Made by a program: the position numbers and the translations under genes. A stretch of DNA of 64,000 bases, taken from assembly GCF_900106835.1 (NCBI RefSeq), contig NZ_FNNR01000002.1, forward strand, positions 124,001-188,000, written 5' to 3'. The notes under the pieces were generated by a model. That model saw only the letters and a list, made by a program, of their open reading frames with translations, did no database searches and was not told the DNA's origin. The DNA is from Arthrobacter sp. cf158 (GTDB taxonomy: Bacteria; Actinomycetota; Actinomycetes; Actinomycetales; Micrococcaceae). Below, in pieces: positions 1-8,347 of this stretch (its first letter is position 1; the number at the start of each line of letters is the position of its first letter).

Positions 1-337
1 AGTGACCAAGGAACGCCTGGACCTGCTGCGCAAGGCTGACGCCATTGCCCGCGCAGAGCTGACCGCCGCTGGCTTGGACAACGACGTCTGGCAGATGCCC
101 GTGGTGCTTCTGGCAGACGTTCGCAGCGTTGGCGTTCAGGGCGATGGCCGGACCTACGGTCACCCCATCGTTCTGCGTCCGGTGTCTTCCGAAGACGCCA
201 TGACGGCAGACTGGTCGCGGTTGCCCTACGACCTCCTGGCCCGGATCTCCAACCGCATCACCAATGAGGTGGATGGAGTGAACCGCGTGGTACTGGACGT
301 CACCAGCAAGCCACCGGGAACCATCGAGTGGGAATAG
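1..337 (+). CDS. guaA: GMP synthase (glutamine-hydrolysing), C-terminal part, truncated by window edge
   Basis: GMP synthase aminates XMP to GMP with glutamine and ATP in purine synthesis. Only the last 111 codons are present; the reading frame is open to base 1, so the GTG at 2 is not the true start. The visible part is the C-terminal dimerisation domain, recognised by [20 protein letters not shown], then [18 protein letters not shown], and the near-invariant end [13 protein letters not shown]. No glutaminase or ATP-pyrophosphatase motif is in view because those lie upstream. A strong hairpin follows the stop. The family assignment is very secure. Confidence 0.96.
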   Translation, partial: VTKERLDLLRKADAIARAELTAAGLDNDVWQMPVVLLADVRSVGVQGDGRTYGHPIVLRPVSSEDAMTADWSRLPYDLLARISNRITNEVDGVNRVVLDVTSKPPGTIEWE

Positions 338-344
338 CATTCTG

Positions 345-375
345 AGTGGCCGGCTTCCTCTGGAAGCCGGCCACT
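345..375 (+). terminator. Intrinsic terminator after guaA
   Basis: A perfect 14-bp stem (AGTGGCCGGCTTCC with its complement) closes on a 3-nt loop 8 nt after the guaA stop and is followed by TTGCTTG. It separates guaA from the large gene at 503. Confidence 0.85.
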
Positions 376-489
376 TTGCTTGAAGTCCTCAGGTGTGCTC
401 GATCCGTGAAAAACGGCAGGCACCTGTGAAATGACGGCGAATTTCGGGTCGGAACAGCGTTGCGGAACGGGCTGACCGCGTATTCCCGC

Positions 490-495
490 TACCCT
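490..495 (+). promoter_or_regulatory. Probable -10 box (TACCCT) of a leaderless transcript
   Basis: TACCCT lies 7 nt before the ATG at 503 and no Shine-Dalgarno sequence is visible, so transcription probably starts at or next to the start codon. No convincing -35 was found. Confidence 0.45.
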
Positions 496-502
496 CGAAA
501 GT

Positions 503-3500
503 ATGCCGGTATGGTCCAAGGCGTCTAAAGCTAGTACAGAAAAGAAGGCAGAAGTTGTGTCAGTAGGTCAAGGCCAGGAAGAGGGCTCCGAAGAGCTCCG
601 TAAATGGCTGTCTGGTCTTAAGCCCGTCACCGGGGCGGACACGATGCTGCGCTTCGTCAAGACGCCCGAAGGCGCCATCGACCTCAGCAACGCGCACCCG
701 TCCGGGCTTGCCCAGTTGCTGGCAGGCCGCCGAACACGCCTCTCTACCCTGATCAGGGATCGGCAACAGTACCTGGTGGCGGCCCGCGCAGCGCGCAACA
801 TCCGGTCCAAGATTTTTGAGCTCAGCAATGACCGCGGTATCGAAGCCGGCTATTTGTCCGCCGGTACCGTTGTGTGGACGTCCGCGGTGGGCGGCAAGCC
901 TCAGCGAGTTTCCGCGCCTGTGATGCTCACCTCCATTGTCCTGACGGTCAGGCCCGGTGAGGACGACTTCGAACTCCAGCTGACTGAGCAAGCACGCATG
1001 AACCCGGCGCTGGTGCGTCACCTCAAGACCGTCCACGGCATCGTCTTTGATGTCAACGCGGTAGCGAGGATGGCCTACAACACCGCGAGGTTCGATCCCC
1101 AGCCGGTGCTGGATCGCCTGTCCACGCTCGTGCAGCCAATCCACGGTGCCGATGTTGAGTTCAACCTGCTGGTGACCACGCTCGCCGACCTGTCGGGCAA
1201 TCTCGACGATCCTTGGATCAATACGAACAACCCCACAGTCGCGGCTCTGTCGTTGGCAGCGAACGGCGGCGACATTGAGCCCGAGGCCATCAAGGCGGGC
1301 AGGTTCCCCAGCCTTGATGTCCGCGATCCGGCTGATGAACTTCTCTTGCTCGACGCCGACACGGACCAGCAGTACGTGGTGGATGCTGTTCGCGCCGGTG
1401 ACTCACTGGTGGTCAGTACCCCACCCGGGAGCGGCCAGACACAGACTGCCATTAATGCCATAGGTGCGTTGGTCAGCGCAGGCAAATCCGTGCTCGTGGT
1501 AGGGGACAGGCAGTCCAGCCTCGCAGGCCTTTCCGCCCATTTGGAATCACTCGGCCTTGAATCGATGCTGTTCCGCCCTGGCAACGGAACCACGCCGCAG
1601 CAGCTTAAGGGGCAGTTGGTCCGGGCCATCATGCGGAACGAGAAGGCACTCGAACCGCAGTTGGGCAACCTGCACCAGACTCTGACCGGTCACCGCCATG
1701 CACTCATGGACCATGTGGCCTCGCTGCATAACGTCCGGGAGCGCTGGGGATGCTCTCCTTACCAGGCCATGCAATCGCTTGCTGAGCTGACGTCAATCCA
1801 CCCCGCGCCCTCAACGACGGTCCGCTTGAAGCGCAGCGTCCTGGACAACATCAAGGACCGTGAGGAACTCGCGGGCCGTTTGCGTCGCGCTGCCGAACTG
1901 GGCAGTTTCAGCCGGGCGTCCACTTCCAGCCCTTGGTATGGGGCGCGGCTGGTCACCCGCAAGGAGACTGAGGAAGCCCAGCAGCTAGCCCGTTTGGCAG
2001 AAGAAAAGCTGCCGGTGCTGCGGGACCGGATGAAGCAGTTGTCCGATCACGCCGAAATTCGTTTGGGGGAAACGTTCACGGAGTGGGGCGCCCAGCTCGA
2101 ACTGCTCATTGCCGTTCGGGAGAGCCTGGACAAGTTCACGCCTGATATCTTCGACCGTCCGGTGCATGATCTGATATCCGCCACCGCGAGCTCCGCTTGG
2201 CGCCGTGAGCGCAACCTTGAGATGCCCTCCATGCAGCGGTCCCGTCTGCGCCGGGTAGCCAAAGAGTACGTGCGGCCCGGTGTGCACATCGCAGACCTCC
2301 ACAGTTCACTGGTCCTGGTCCAGGAGCAGCGGGCCCTCTGGGCAGGCTACGCCACCACGCAACGTCACCCTGCCGTTCCTTCTGGCCTTGCTGACCTCGG
2401 TGCTTTGTACCGGGAACTGGACGGTGAACTACATCGCTTGGGTGATGCCCTGAAGCACACAAGCGCGGGAGGTTTGCTGCATGGGACCCCGTATCTGGAG
2501 TTGATGGAGCGGCTGGAACGGCTTGTTGCAGACACTTCTACCTTGGAAACCCTTCCCGAGCGCACACTCCTGATCGAGGAAATGCGCGAGCACGGCTTGG
2601 GCGAGTTGCTGTCCGATTTGGCTGCCCGTGAAGTTCCTGCGTCCTCTGTTGCTGCGGAATTGGACCTTGCCTGGTGGCAGTCCGCTTTGGAAGCCATGAT
2701 CAGCGGGGACGACTACCTTGCCATGTCTGACGGCGACTCCTTGCGGCGCCTCGAAGCCGAGTACCGGTTGGCGGACCAAGCACACATTGCCAGTGGAGCC
2801 GCGCGGCTGCGGTGGCAATTGGCCCAGAAGTGGCGGCAGGGCCTCCTGGAGCACCCCAGGCAGGCTGAGCTCCTCAAGGCGTTGCTGAAGGACGGCCGGG
2901 TTACCTTGCCGGCGCTCAGCGCCCAAGCGCCCGACCTCGTACCCCTCCTGGTTCCGGTGTGGTCCGTCAGCCCGTATCTGCTGACCGGCGTTCTTCCGGC
3001 CGAGCAGAAGTTTGACGCTGTGGTGGTCATCGACGCAGAGTCGACCTCACTGCAGGCAGTGCTTCCCGCGATAGCCCGGGCGCCGCAGGTAGTGGCTTTC
3101 GGTGATGCAAAAATTGCCAATGCCCGCACCTTCAGTGTGGCTGTGGAGCCTCCAGTAGCTGGAGTTGCCAGCCATGAGAACGTGGACAGCGCCTATAAGG
3201 CTTTGGCCCGGGTGCTGCCTACGTGGCAGCTGAACTGGGTCTACCGGGCTGTGGATGAGGACCTGATCCTCCAGCTGAGCAAGAACTACTACGACGGCGG
3301 CCTGCGCAGGCTGCCGGACGGCAACTCGGTCACCGGCCTGGATCGTTCCATTCATGTGGAGTACATTCCCGATGGCACCGGGCTCCCGGGTGCCGACCAC
3401 GAGGGCGTCGAGTCGGTCACCGCCGAGGTCAACCGCGTGGTGGACCTGGTCTTTGAGCACGCCAGGCTGCGGCCCCGGACGTCTTTGGCCGTGGTGACGG

Positions 3501-4663
3501 CCAGCCTGCGTCACGCCGCCCGTATTGGCGAGGCCATCAGGCTTCAGTTGCCCAACCATTCGTTGCTGTCCGCATTCTTTGGAGCCGGTCCGGAATCTTT
3601 CCGTGTAGTGGACCTCGAGCGCGCCCAAGGTTTGGTGCGGGATCACGTGATCTTCTCGCTGGGTTACGGGCGTACTCCCCACGGCCGTGCCCTGCATTCG
3701 TTCGGCCCATTGTCCGTTGAAGGTGGCCGGAACCGGTTCGCCCTGGCGATGACCCGTGCGCGCCGCTCCATGCACGTTCTGAGTTGCTTCCGCCCCGAGG
3801 ATCTGGACCTTGACCGCTTGGCTCATGGAGCGGTGGACTTCTACGAACTGCTGGACCGGGAACTCTCCGGAAACAGCAACCTCGGAACGCCTGCATCCCG
3901 CGCTGTTGCCAGTGAGCAGGCGCTGGGGGAGGATCCCCTGGTGGCTGATCTCGGTGAACGCCTGCGTGCCCGGGGAGCCAGGGTCTGGCACCTTTACGAT
4001 GGCGTGCTGGATATCGCTGCCGCAGCGGATCCCGTCCATACGATTGGCCGGGAAGGTGCGGAGATCCCTACTCCCGTGGCCATCGAGTCCGACGGAACGG
4101 AACGCTACCGGCGCATGAGCGTCCGCGAACGCAGCCGCCTGCGCCCGCAGCTGCTTGAACGAATGGGCTGGCGTTATATGTCGCTGTGGACGATCGAGGT
4201 CTTTACGGATCCCTCGTCCTGTGCAGATCGGATTGGATCCTACCTCGGGCTGGAGAACCACATCCCGAGGCCTGCTTCCCCCCAGCATGGTTTCCTGGAC
4301 ATGGATGTTGAACAATTGACATTGGATAAAGGGCAACCAAGCTACGCCCACAGTTCGGCCGGGCAAGCGGAGGGCGAAGTCCACGATGCTGCGGGCCACG
4401 CGAACAACGTCATAGAGAACGGGAAAGAAGCACCACAGATGGAACAGGAAACCGGCACGGACGACGCAGCCGCTGAGTCCGGCGCACAGGTCGATGCCGC
4501 TCCGGAGGAAAGAGCCGGGTCCAAGGCGTCCGCGTCCAAGCCCGGCACTGGCGGGATTCTTCCCACCAAGGCTGCAGAGGACGATCCCCGGCAGTGGGGC
4601 GACGAGCCCGGATACGATCATGAGCAGTGGCTGAAGGAGCAAAAGCCGCCGCATTGGGGCTGA
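503..4663 (+). CDS. DUF4011 / SF1 helicase-like / Vsr-like nuclease protein with degenerate ATPase motifs
   Basis: A 1386-aa protein with the order seen in DUF4011 helicase-nucleases: a DUF4011-like N-terminus (about 60-280, with the N-P-A-L segment near 170), an SF1 helicase core (about 290-1110) and a PD-(D/E)XK/Vsr-like C-terminal domain (about 1145-1240, AIESDG and WRYMSLWTIEVF), then a charged disordered tail ending in PPHWG. The helicase core looks inactivated: the P-loop reads TPPGSGQTQT, with Gln312 where Lys is needed; motif II reads IDAES rather than DEAS; the motif III region reads GDAKIANA instead of GDxxQLPP. Motif VI (TRARRS, about 1084) is intact. The frame is unbroken with normal codon use, so it looks like a maintained gene rather than a pseudogene. 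The helicase family is secure; the function is unknown, and DNA binding or scaffolding without ATP hydrolysis is inference. Confidence 0.75.
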   Translation: MPVWSKASKASTEKKAEVVSVGQGQEEGSEELRKWLSGLKPVTGADTMLRFVKTPEGAIDLSNAHPSGLAQLLAGRRTRLSTLIRDRQQYLVAARAARNIRSKIFELSNDRGIEAGYLSAGTVVWTSAVGGKPQRVSAPVMLTSIVLTVRPGEDDFELQLTEQARMNPALVRHLKTVHGIVFDVNAVARMAYNTARFDPQPVLDRLSTLVQPIHGADVEFNLLVTTLADLSGNLDDPWINTNNPTVAALSLAANGGDIEPEAIKAGRFPSLDVRDPADELLLLDADTDQQYVVDAVRAGDSLVVSTPPGSGQTQTAINAIGALVSAGKSVLVVGDRQSSLAGLSAHLESLGLESMLFRPGNGTTPQQLKGQLVRAIMRNEKALEPQLGNLHQTLTGHRHALMDHVASLHNVRERWGCSPYQAMQSLAELTSIHPAPSTTVRLKRSVLDNIKDREELAGRLRRAAELGSFSRASTSSPWYGARLVTRKETEEAQQLARLAEEKLPVLRDRMKQLSDHAEIRLGETFTEWGAQLELLIAVRESLDKFTPDIFDRPVHDLISATASSAWRRERNLEMPSMQRSRLRRVAKEYVRPGVHIADLHSSLVLVQEQRALWAGYATTQRHPAVPSGLADLGALYRELDGELHRLGDALKHTSAGGLLHGTPYLELMERLERLVADTSTLETLPERTLLIEEMREHGLGELLSDLAAREVPASSVAAELDLAWWQSALEAMISGDDYLAMSDGDSLRRLEAEYRLADQAHIASGAARLRWQLAQKWRQGLLEHPRQAELLKALLKDGRVTLPALSAQAPDLVPLLVPVWSVSPYLLTGVLPAEQKFDAVVVIDAESTSLQAVLPAIARAPQVVAFGDAKIANARTFSVAVEPPVAGVASHENVDSAYKALARVLPTWQLNWVYRAVDEDLILQLSKNYYDGGLRRLPDGNSVTGLDRSIHVEYIPDGTGLPGADHEGVESVTAEVNRVVDLVFEHARLRPRTSLAVVTASLRHAARIGEAIRLQLPNHSLLSAFFGAGPESFRVVDLERAQGLVRDHVIFSLGYGRTPHGRALHSFGPLSVEGGRNRFALAMTRARRSMHVLSCFRPEDLDLDRLAHGAVDFYELLDRELSGNSNLGTPASRAVASEQALGEDPLVADLGERLRARGARVWHLYDGVLDIAAAADPVHTIGREGAEIPTPVAIESDGTERYRRMSVRERSRLRPQLLERMGWRYMSLWTIEVFTDPSSCADRIGSYLGLENHIPRPASPQHGFLDMDVEQLTLDKGQPSYAHSSAGQAEGEVHDAAGHANNVIENGKEAPQMEQETGTDDAAAESGAQVDAAPEERAGSKASASKPGTGGILPTKAAEDDPRQWGDEPGYDHEQWLKEQKPPHWG

Positions 4664-4689
4664 CTTGCCTGCGGCAATTGCTCCGCTGA

Positions 4690-5490
4690 TCACGGACTGA
4701 CCAAAACAAAGAAGAGCTTGCCCTGCGTTGACGCGCCGGCAAGCTTTTCTGCTTGCTGGGGATCGGCTGCCACCACTACCAGCCCCTCAGTGTCGCTTGT
4801 CCCGAGCCATTCTCCGGCCTTGCCCCCGTGGGCCGAAGTCCAGAGGACGGGAACGGGGCCGGCCAGTACCTCGCTTTGTTTGGGCTCGTCGTAGGAACCC
4901 GCTGACGTGAGCACCACCGTTACGAGCTGGCCGGGGGAGAGCAGCTGAATGGACGAGGGGTCAGCCATCCGTAGCGGGACTGCTGCCGAGCCCAAGGGGG
5001 CTCCCGTGAGCAGCCCAGGTCCCAGGAGGTTGGATTCAGCAGGGATCTGCCCTTTGCCGAGTGGCGACGCGAGCTGGCGTCCAACCAGGACTCCCGCGTC
5101 TGTTACGGATCCGGAGACAGCCAGCTCCGGGGCTACAGCTACATTCGCAAAGTCGGATTCGGTGAGGCTGGTGCCCGTTGGAAGGTCTCGGGCTGCGACC
5201 AGTACATTGACCCGCAGTTGGGACTCCGGAGTCATCTGTTGGACTGCGATGCCAGTGGCGAGGCACAGCAGGAGTGCCACTGTCAGCCGACGATTGCGTG
5301 CAATCCAAGAGCGTGATGCCTGAACCGGGTTCCGGCGCGCAACGCGGTTGAAGGGTTTGCCCCGGGAGAAGGTTTCGCCCCGATAAACGGTTCCTGGCGG
5401 ACGGGAATTCGTGACGGGAGGCAGAGGCATGGCAGCTGATGCTGAGCGTTCAGCGCGGGCAAGGAGCGCGCTACGGGACTTCTGTGGCAT
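4690..5490 (-). CDS. SAF-domain protein, single-pass membrane (CpaB/RcpC-like)
   Basis: A 266-aa protein with a basic Pro/Arg-rich N-terminus (1-65), one membrane helix at about 69-87 (LTVALLLCLATGIAV) and an extracytoplasmic SAF domain from about 92 (VLVAARDLPTGTSLTESDF). SAF domains occur in the pilus-assembly protein CpaB and in some carbohydrate-binding proteins. No Flp pilus genes are nearby, so a pilus role is not supported here. It converges on the helicase-like gene with 26 bp between stops, and lies downstream of the FmdB-type gene on the same strand. The exact role is unknown. Confidence 0.7.
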   Translation of the reverse strand: MPQKSRSALLARAERSASAAMPLPPVTNSRPPGTVYRGETFSRGKPFNRVARRNPVQASRSWIARNRRLTVALLLCLATGIAVQQMTPESQLRVNVLVAARDLPTGTSLTESDFANVAVAPELAVSGSVTDAGVLVGRQLASPLGKGQIPAESNLLGPGLLTGAPLGSAAVPLRMADPSSIQLLSPGQLVTVVLTSAGSYDEPKQSEVLAGPVPVLWTSAHGGKAGEWLGTSDTEGLVVVAADPQQAEKLAGASTQGKLFFVLVSP

Positions 5491-5560
5491 GCCGCCACGT
5501 TAGCCAGCGGACCGGACGGCCTGACAGTAGCTTGAGGCCGTATGTGGAAAAGGAAGAGTC

Positions 5561-5815
5561 CTAGCTCGCTGCTGGTGCCGGAGCGGCAGCAGCAGCAGGG
5601 GACGCTGCCGGAGCGGCGGAAACCGTGCTGCCCTTGGAATCGCGGGAATCAGTCCTGTAGAACCCGGAGCCCTTGAAGACGACGCCAACGCTGTTGAACT
5701 TCTTGCGAAGCGAACCTTTGCACTCGGGGCACTCTGTCAGGGAGCTGTCAGAGAACGACTGGACGATGTCAAAGGCATGGTCGCAGTCTTTGCAGGCGTA
5801 TGCGTATGTGGGCAC
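5561..5815 (-). CDS. FmdB-family zinc ribbon protein (Ruc-like redox-regulated chaperone homologue)
   Basis: An 84-aa protein: MPTYAYACKDCDHAFD opens the FmdB zinc ribbon, CKDC and CPEC supply four metal-binding cysteines, and the last 25 residues are an Ala/Pro/Ser-rich disordered tail. The GTG start is set by GGAGG 6 nt upstream. In Mycobacterium tuberculosis the protein next to the 5-formyl-THF cyclo-ligase gene (Rv0991c, Ruc) has the same build and acts as a chaperone when its cysteines are oxidised. The same neighbour lies here, so orthology is likely; the chaperone activity is inference. The older name 'FmdB transcriptional regulator' has little support. Confidence 0.85.
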   Translation of the reverse strand: MPTYAYACKDCDHAFDIVQSFSDSSLTECPECKGSLRKKFNSVGVVFKGSGFYRTDSRDSKGSTVSAAPAASPAAAAAPAPAAS

Positions 5816-5969
5816 TGAAATCCTCCTTCAGGACAAAGTTCAGGTCCTGTGCAGCGTCAGCGGAGAACATCCGCATTAGCAGTCGCAGGGCCTGAGTGCC
5901 AATTCTATCATCCGGACTCCGGGAGCGTGCCAGTGAGTGTGCCGGAACTCACCCGACGGCACAGTGCAG

Positions 5970-6584
5970 TCAGGACCCCTCAGATGCGACGCCGAGCTGG
6001 ACGACGCCGGAAGGGGTAAGGACTTCGCGCACCGGGCGGTCAAAGGCTTCGGCGGGAATCGAACCCGGAGGCAACACGTCGTCGTCGTACACCACAGCGA
6101 TAGTGGGTGGTCGCTGGCCGGAAGCATCCAGACCCTGGAGCAGGCGGTCGTAGTAGCCGCCGCCCTGGCCGATCCTGTTGCCATCCCGGTCAACTGCTGT
6201 AGCGGGCATGAAGATACCGGCAGCCCCGGCTATCACGGAGCTCGCCAGGCGTTCGCCAACAGGTTCGTCGATGGGTGCGTAGGCAGATCGGGCAAAGTTC
6301 GTGCCGGGCGTCCAGAAGACCCAGCTCAGCTGCCTGCCCGGCTCGCAAACGGGCAGTAGAACCCGGTGGCCAGCGTCATGGAGGGACGTGATCAGGGGCA
6401 GGGTGGGTGGCTCGAAGGCGACTCCGACATAGACGGCAAACGTTGCGCCTGAGCCTGGTGAAGTCCTCGCAGCCCACGCTGTTCCATGCCCGGCAATGGA
6501 TTCGCCCGCCTCTGCTATCTGTTCCGGAGTCAGGGTCCGCCGGTGCAGGCGCCTGCTACTGCGGATGTCTTCCTTGGATGCCAT
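5970..6584 (-). CDS. 5-formyltetrahydrofolate cyclo-ligase
   Basis: A 204-aa enzyme that converts 5-formyl-THF and ATP to 5,10-methenyl-THF, returning stored folate to one-carbon metabolism. Seen are the N-terminal ASKEDIRSSRR segment that corresponds to the family's KxxLR start, and the C-terminal signature GNRIGQGGGYYDRLL that binds Mg-ATP and folate. The start is placed at the ATG in MASKED because the upstream extension has no family similarity. It is divergent from galU, and the order FmdB, cyclo-ligase, galU is conserved in actinobacteria. Confidence 0.9.
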   Translation of the reverse strand: MASKEDIRSSRRLHRRTLTPEQIAEAGESIAGHGTAWAARTSPGSGATFAVYVGVAFEPPTLPLITSLHDAGHRVLLPVCEPGRQLSWVFWTPGTNFARSAYAPIDEPVGERLASSVIAGAAGIFMPATAVDRDGNRIGQGGGYYDRLLQGLDASGQRPPTIAVVYDDDVLPPGSIPAEAFDRPVREVLTPSGVVQLGVASEGS

Positions 6585-6699
6585 CTGTGTCCGATCGTGA
6601 GGTGTTGTTCGTCCTGGTAAGCCGCGTATGCCATCAGTTCCGCGATCCAAATGTGCTAACGGTGCGGCGAGGGTTTAGCCGTTGATGTATTCCTTCCGT

Positions 6700-6705
6700 T
6701 ACATT
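6700..6705 (+). promoter_or_regulatory. Probable -10 box (TACATT) for leaderless galU
   Basis: TACATT is exactly 6 nt before the GTG at 6712. The lack of a Shine-Dalgarno sequence supports both this start and a leaderless message. Confidence 0.5.
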
Positions 6706-6711
6706 AGTCCC

Positions 6712-7617
6712 GTGACTCTTGATAACAATGCTGTCCGTAAGGCCGTCATCCCCGCAGCGGGTCTTGGCACCAGGTTCCTCCCTGCAACAAAGGCGATGCC
6801 GAAGGAAATGCTGCCAGTGGTTGACAAGCCGGCCATCCAGTACGTCGTCGAAGAAGCCGTAAAGGTTGGCTTGCATGACGTCCTGATGATCACCGGACGC
6901 AGCAAGCGTGCCTTGGAGGATCACTTTGACCGCGTGCCGGCGCTGGAGGCGACCCTGGCTGAAAAGGGTGACACCGCCAAGCTTGAAGCTATTCAGTCCG
7001 CCACCAACCTGGGTGACATTCACTACGTCCGCCAAGGTGACCCCAACGGTTTGGGCCACGCAGTCCTCCGCGCCAAGCAGCACGTGGGCTATGAACCCTT
7101 CGCTGTCCTTCTGGGTGATGACCTGATCGACGCCCGCGAGGACCTCCTGAGCGAAATGATCGCTGTCCAGCAGAAGACCGGTGGGTCAGTTGTGGCCCTC
7201 ATTGAAGTTGAACCCTCCAAGATCAGCGCCTACGGCTGCGCGGATGTAGAGGAGATCGGCGAAGAAGGCTACGTGCGCATCAAGCAGCTCGTGGAGAAGC
7301 CTTCCCCGGAAGAGGCTCCCTCCAACCTTGCTGTGATCGGCCGTTACGTGCTGCATCCCGCCGTGTTTGATGTCCTGGAGAAGACAGCTCCGGGGCGCGG
7401 CGGAGAGATCCAGTTGACTGATGCGCTGGAGGTCCTGGCTGCTGGCGAGGGCGAAGGCTACGGCGTGTACGGTGTCGTCTTCCGCGGCCGTCGCTACGAT
7501 ACCGGTGACAAGCTCAGCTATCTCAAGGCATGCATTGAGCTCGCGTGCGAACGTGAGGATCTCGGTCCCGAGCTTCGTGAGTGGCTGCCGACCTTTACCG
7601 CTGCGCTTCCCAAGTAA
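6712..7617 (+). CDS. galU: UTP--glucose-1-phosphate uridylyltransferase
   Basis: A 301-aa nucleotidyltransferase that makes UDP-glucose from glucose-1-phosphate and UTP for cell-envelope glycans and trehalose. The nucleotide-binding signature AVIPAAGLGTRFLPATKAMP is near the N-terminus, followed by KEMLPVVDKPAIQY; EKPSPEEAPS and GRGGEIQLTDAL are also typical. The GTG at 6712 is chosen over TTG 6682 and ATG 6685 because residue 1 then aligns with the family and a -10 box sits 6 nt upstream. galE at 54602 acts on its product. The next gene begins only 6 nt after the stop. Confidence 0.95.
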   Translation: MTLDNNAVRKAVIPAAGLGTRFLPATKAMPKEMLPVVDKPAIQYVVEEAVKVGLHDVLMITGRSKRALEDHFDRVPALEATLAEKGDTAKLEAIQSATNLGDIHYVRQGDPNGLGHAVLRAKQHVGYEPFAVLLGDDLIDAREDLLSEMIAVQQKTGGSVVALIEVEPSKISAYGCADVEEIGEEGYVRIKQLVEKPSPEEAPSNLAVIGRYVLHPAVFDVLEKTAPGRGGEIQLTDALEVLAAGEGEGYGVYGVVFRGRRYDTGDKLSYLKACIELACEREDLGPELREWLPTFTAALPK

Positions 7618-7623
7618 CACCGG

Positions 7624-8250
7624 ATGTACGGCTCTGCGATCTGGCCGGTAACGCTGGAAAGCGGAGACTTGCTTCTTCGGCCCATTCGTTACCGCGACAA
7701 GCGGGAATGGTCTGAAGTCCGCTCGAAGAACAGTGAATGGCTCGCACCATGGGAGGCGTCCAACCCGGCACCGGGTGGGCGCCTGCCCAGTTACCGTCAG
7801 ATGGTGGGGTCCCTGAACGATCAGGCCCGCCAGTCCACGGCCCTTCCGTTTGTCATCGTCGAACGGACTCCCGGTTTCCGGGAGCCGCGCATCGTGGGGC
7901 AATTGACGGTGTCGTCCATAGTGTGGGGATCGGCCATGATGGCCACACTGGGGTATTGGGTTGATCAGGAGCGGGCGGGCCGCGGAATTGCTCCGACAGC
8001 GGTGGCCATGGCCACGGACCACTGCTTCAGGGTGCTGGGACTTCACCGGATGGAAATCAACATCAGGCCGGAGAATGGCCCCAGCCTCCGGGTGGTGGAG
8101 AAGCTCGGATTCCGTGACGAGGGTTACCGTGAACGGTATCTGCACATCAACGGGGAATGGGCTGACCACCGTTCATTTGCGTTGACATCGGACGAGGTTC
8201 CCGAGGGGCTCCTGCGCAGGTGGCTCCAAGGACAAACGGGCAGGTCATAA
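7624..8250 (+). CDS. rimJ: GNAT N-acetyltransferase, RimJ/RimL type
   Basis: A 208-aa GNAT protein. The N-terminus (LESGDLLLRPIRYRDKREW) is typical of RimJ/RimL protein N-terminal acetyltransferases; the acetyl-CoA site is in GYWVDQERAGRGIAPTAVAM (about 115-135), and LHRMEINIRPENGPSLRVVE with KLGFRDEGYRER completes the fold. It starts 6 nt after galU, so it is probably co-transcribed. In actinobacteria the equivalent gene (Rv0995) sits between glp/moeA1 and glpR. The protein substrate cannot be read from sequence. Confidence 0.85.
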   Translation: MYGSAIWPVTLESGDLLLRPIRYRDKREWSEVRSKNSEWLAPWEASNPAPGGRLPSYRQMVGSLNDQARQSTALPFVIVERTPGFREPRIVGQLTVSSIVWGSAMMATLGYWVDQERAGRGIAPTAVAMATDHCFRVLGLHRMEINIRPENGPSLRVVEKLGFRDEGYRERYLHINGEWADHRSFALTSDEVPEGLLRRWLQGQTGRS

Positions 8251-8334
8251 GGCTTTTCGACCGTATCTCCAGTCATTTGCGGACTCGCCGACGACACACC
8301 GGGCGCAATGCCGCCACCCCCGGGGATTTGCTTC

Positions 8335-8340
8335 TACGGT
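8335..8340 (+). promoter_or_regulatory. Probable -10 box (TACGGT) for the GlpR-like gene
   Basis: TACGGT lies 7 nt before the GTG at 8348, suggesting that this gene has its own leaderless promoter separate from galU-rimJ. Confidence 0.4.
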
Positions 8341-8347
8341 TTTGAAT

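Noticed and set aside
2..4. GTG at base 2 as a complete start for a 111-aa gene
   Set aside because: The protein is clearly the C-terminal end of GMP synthase, so the gene begins outside the window.
3047..4693. A 548-codon open frame antisense to the helicase-like gene
   Set aside because: It has no domain, follows the third-position GC bias of the opposite strand and overlaps a well-supported gene completely.
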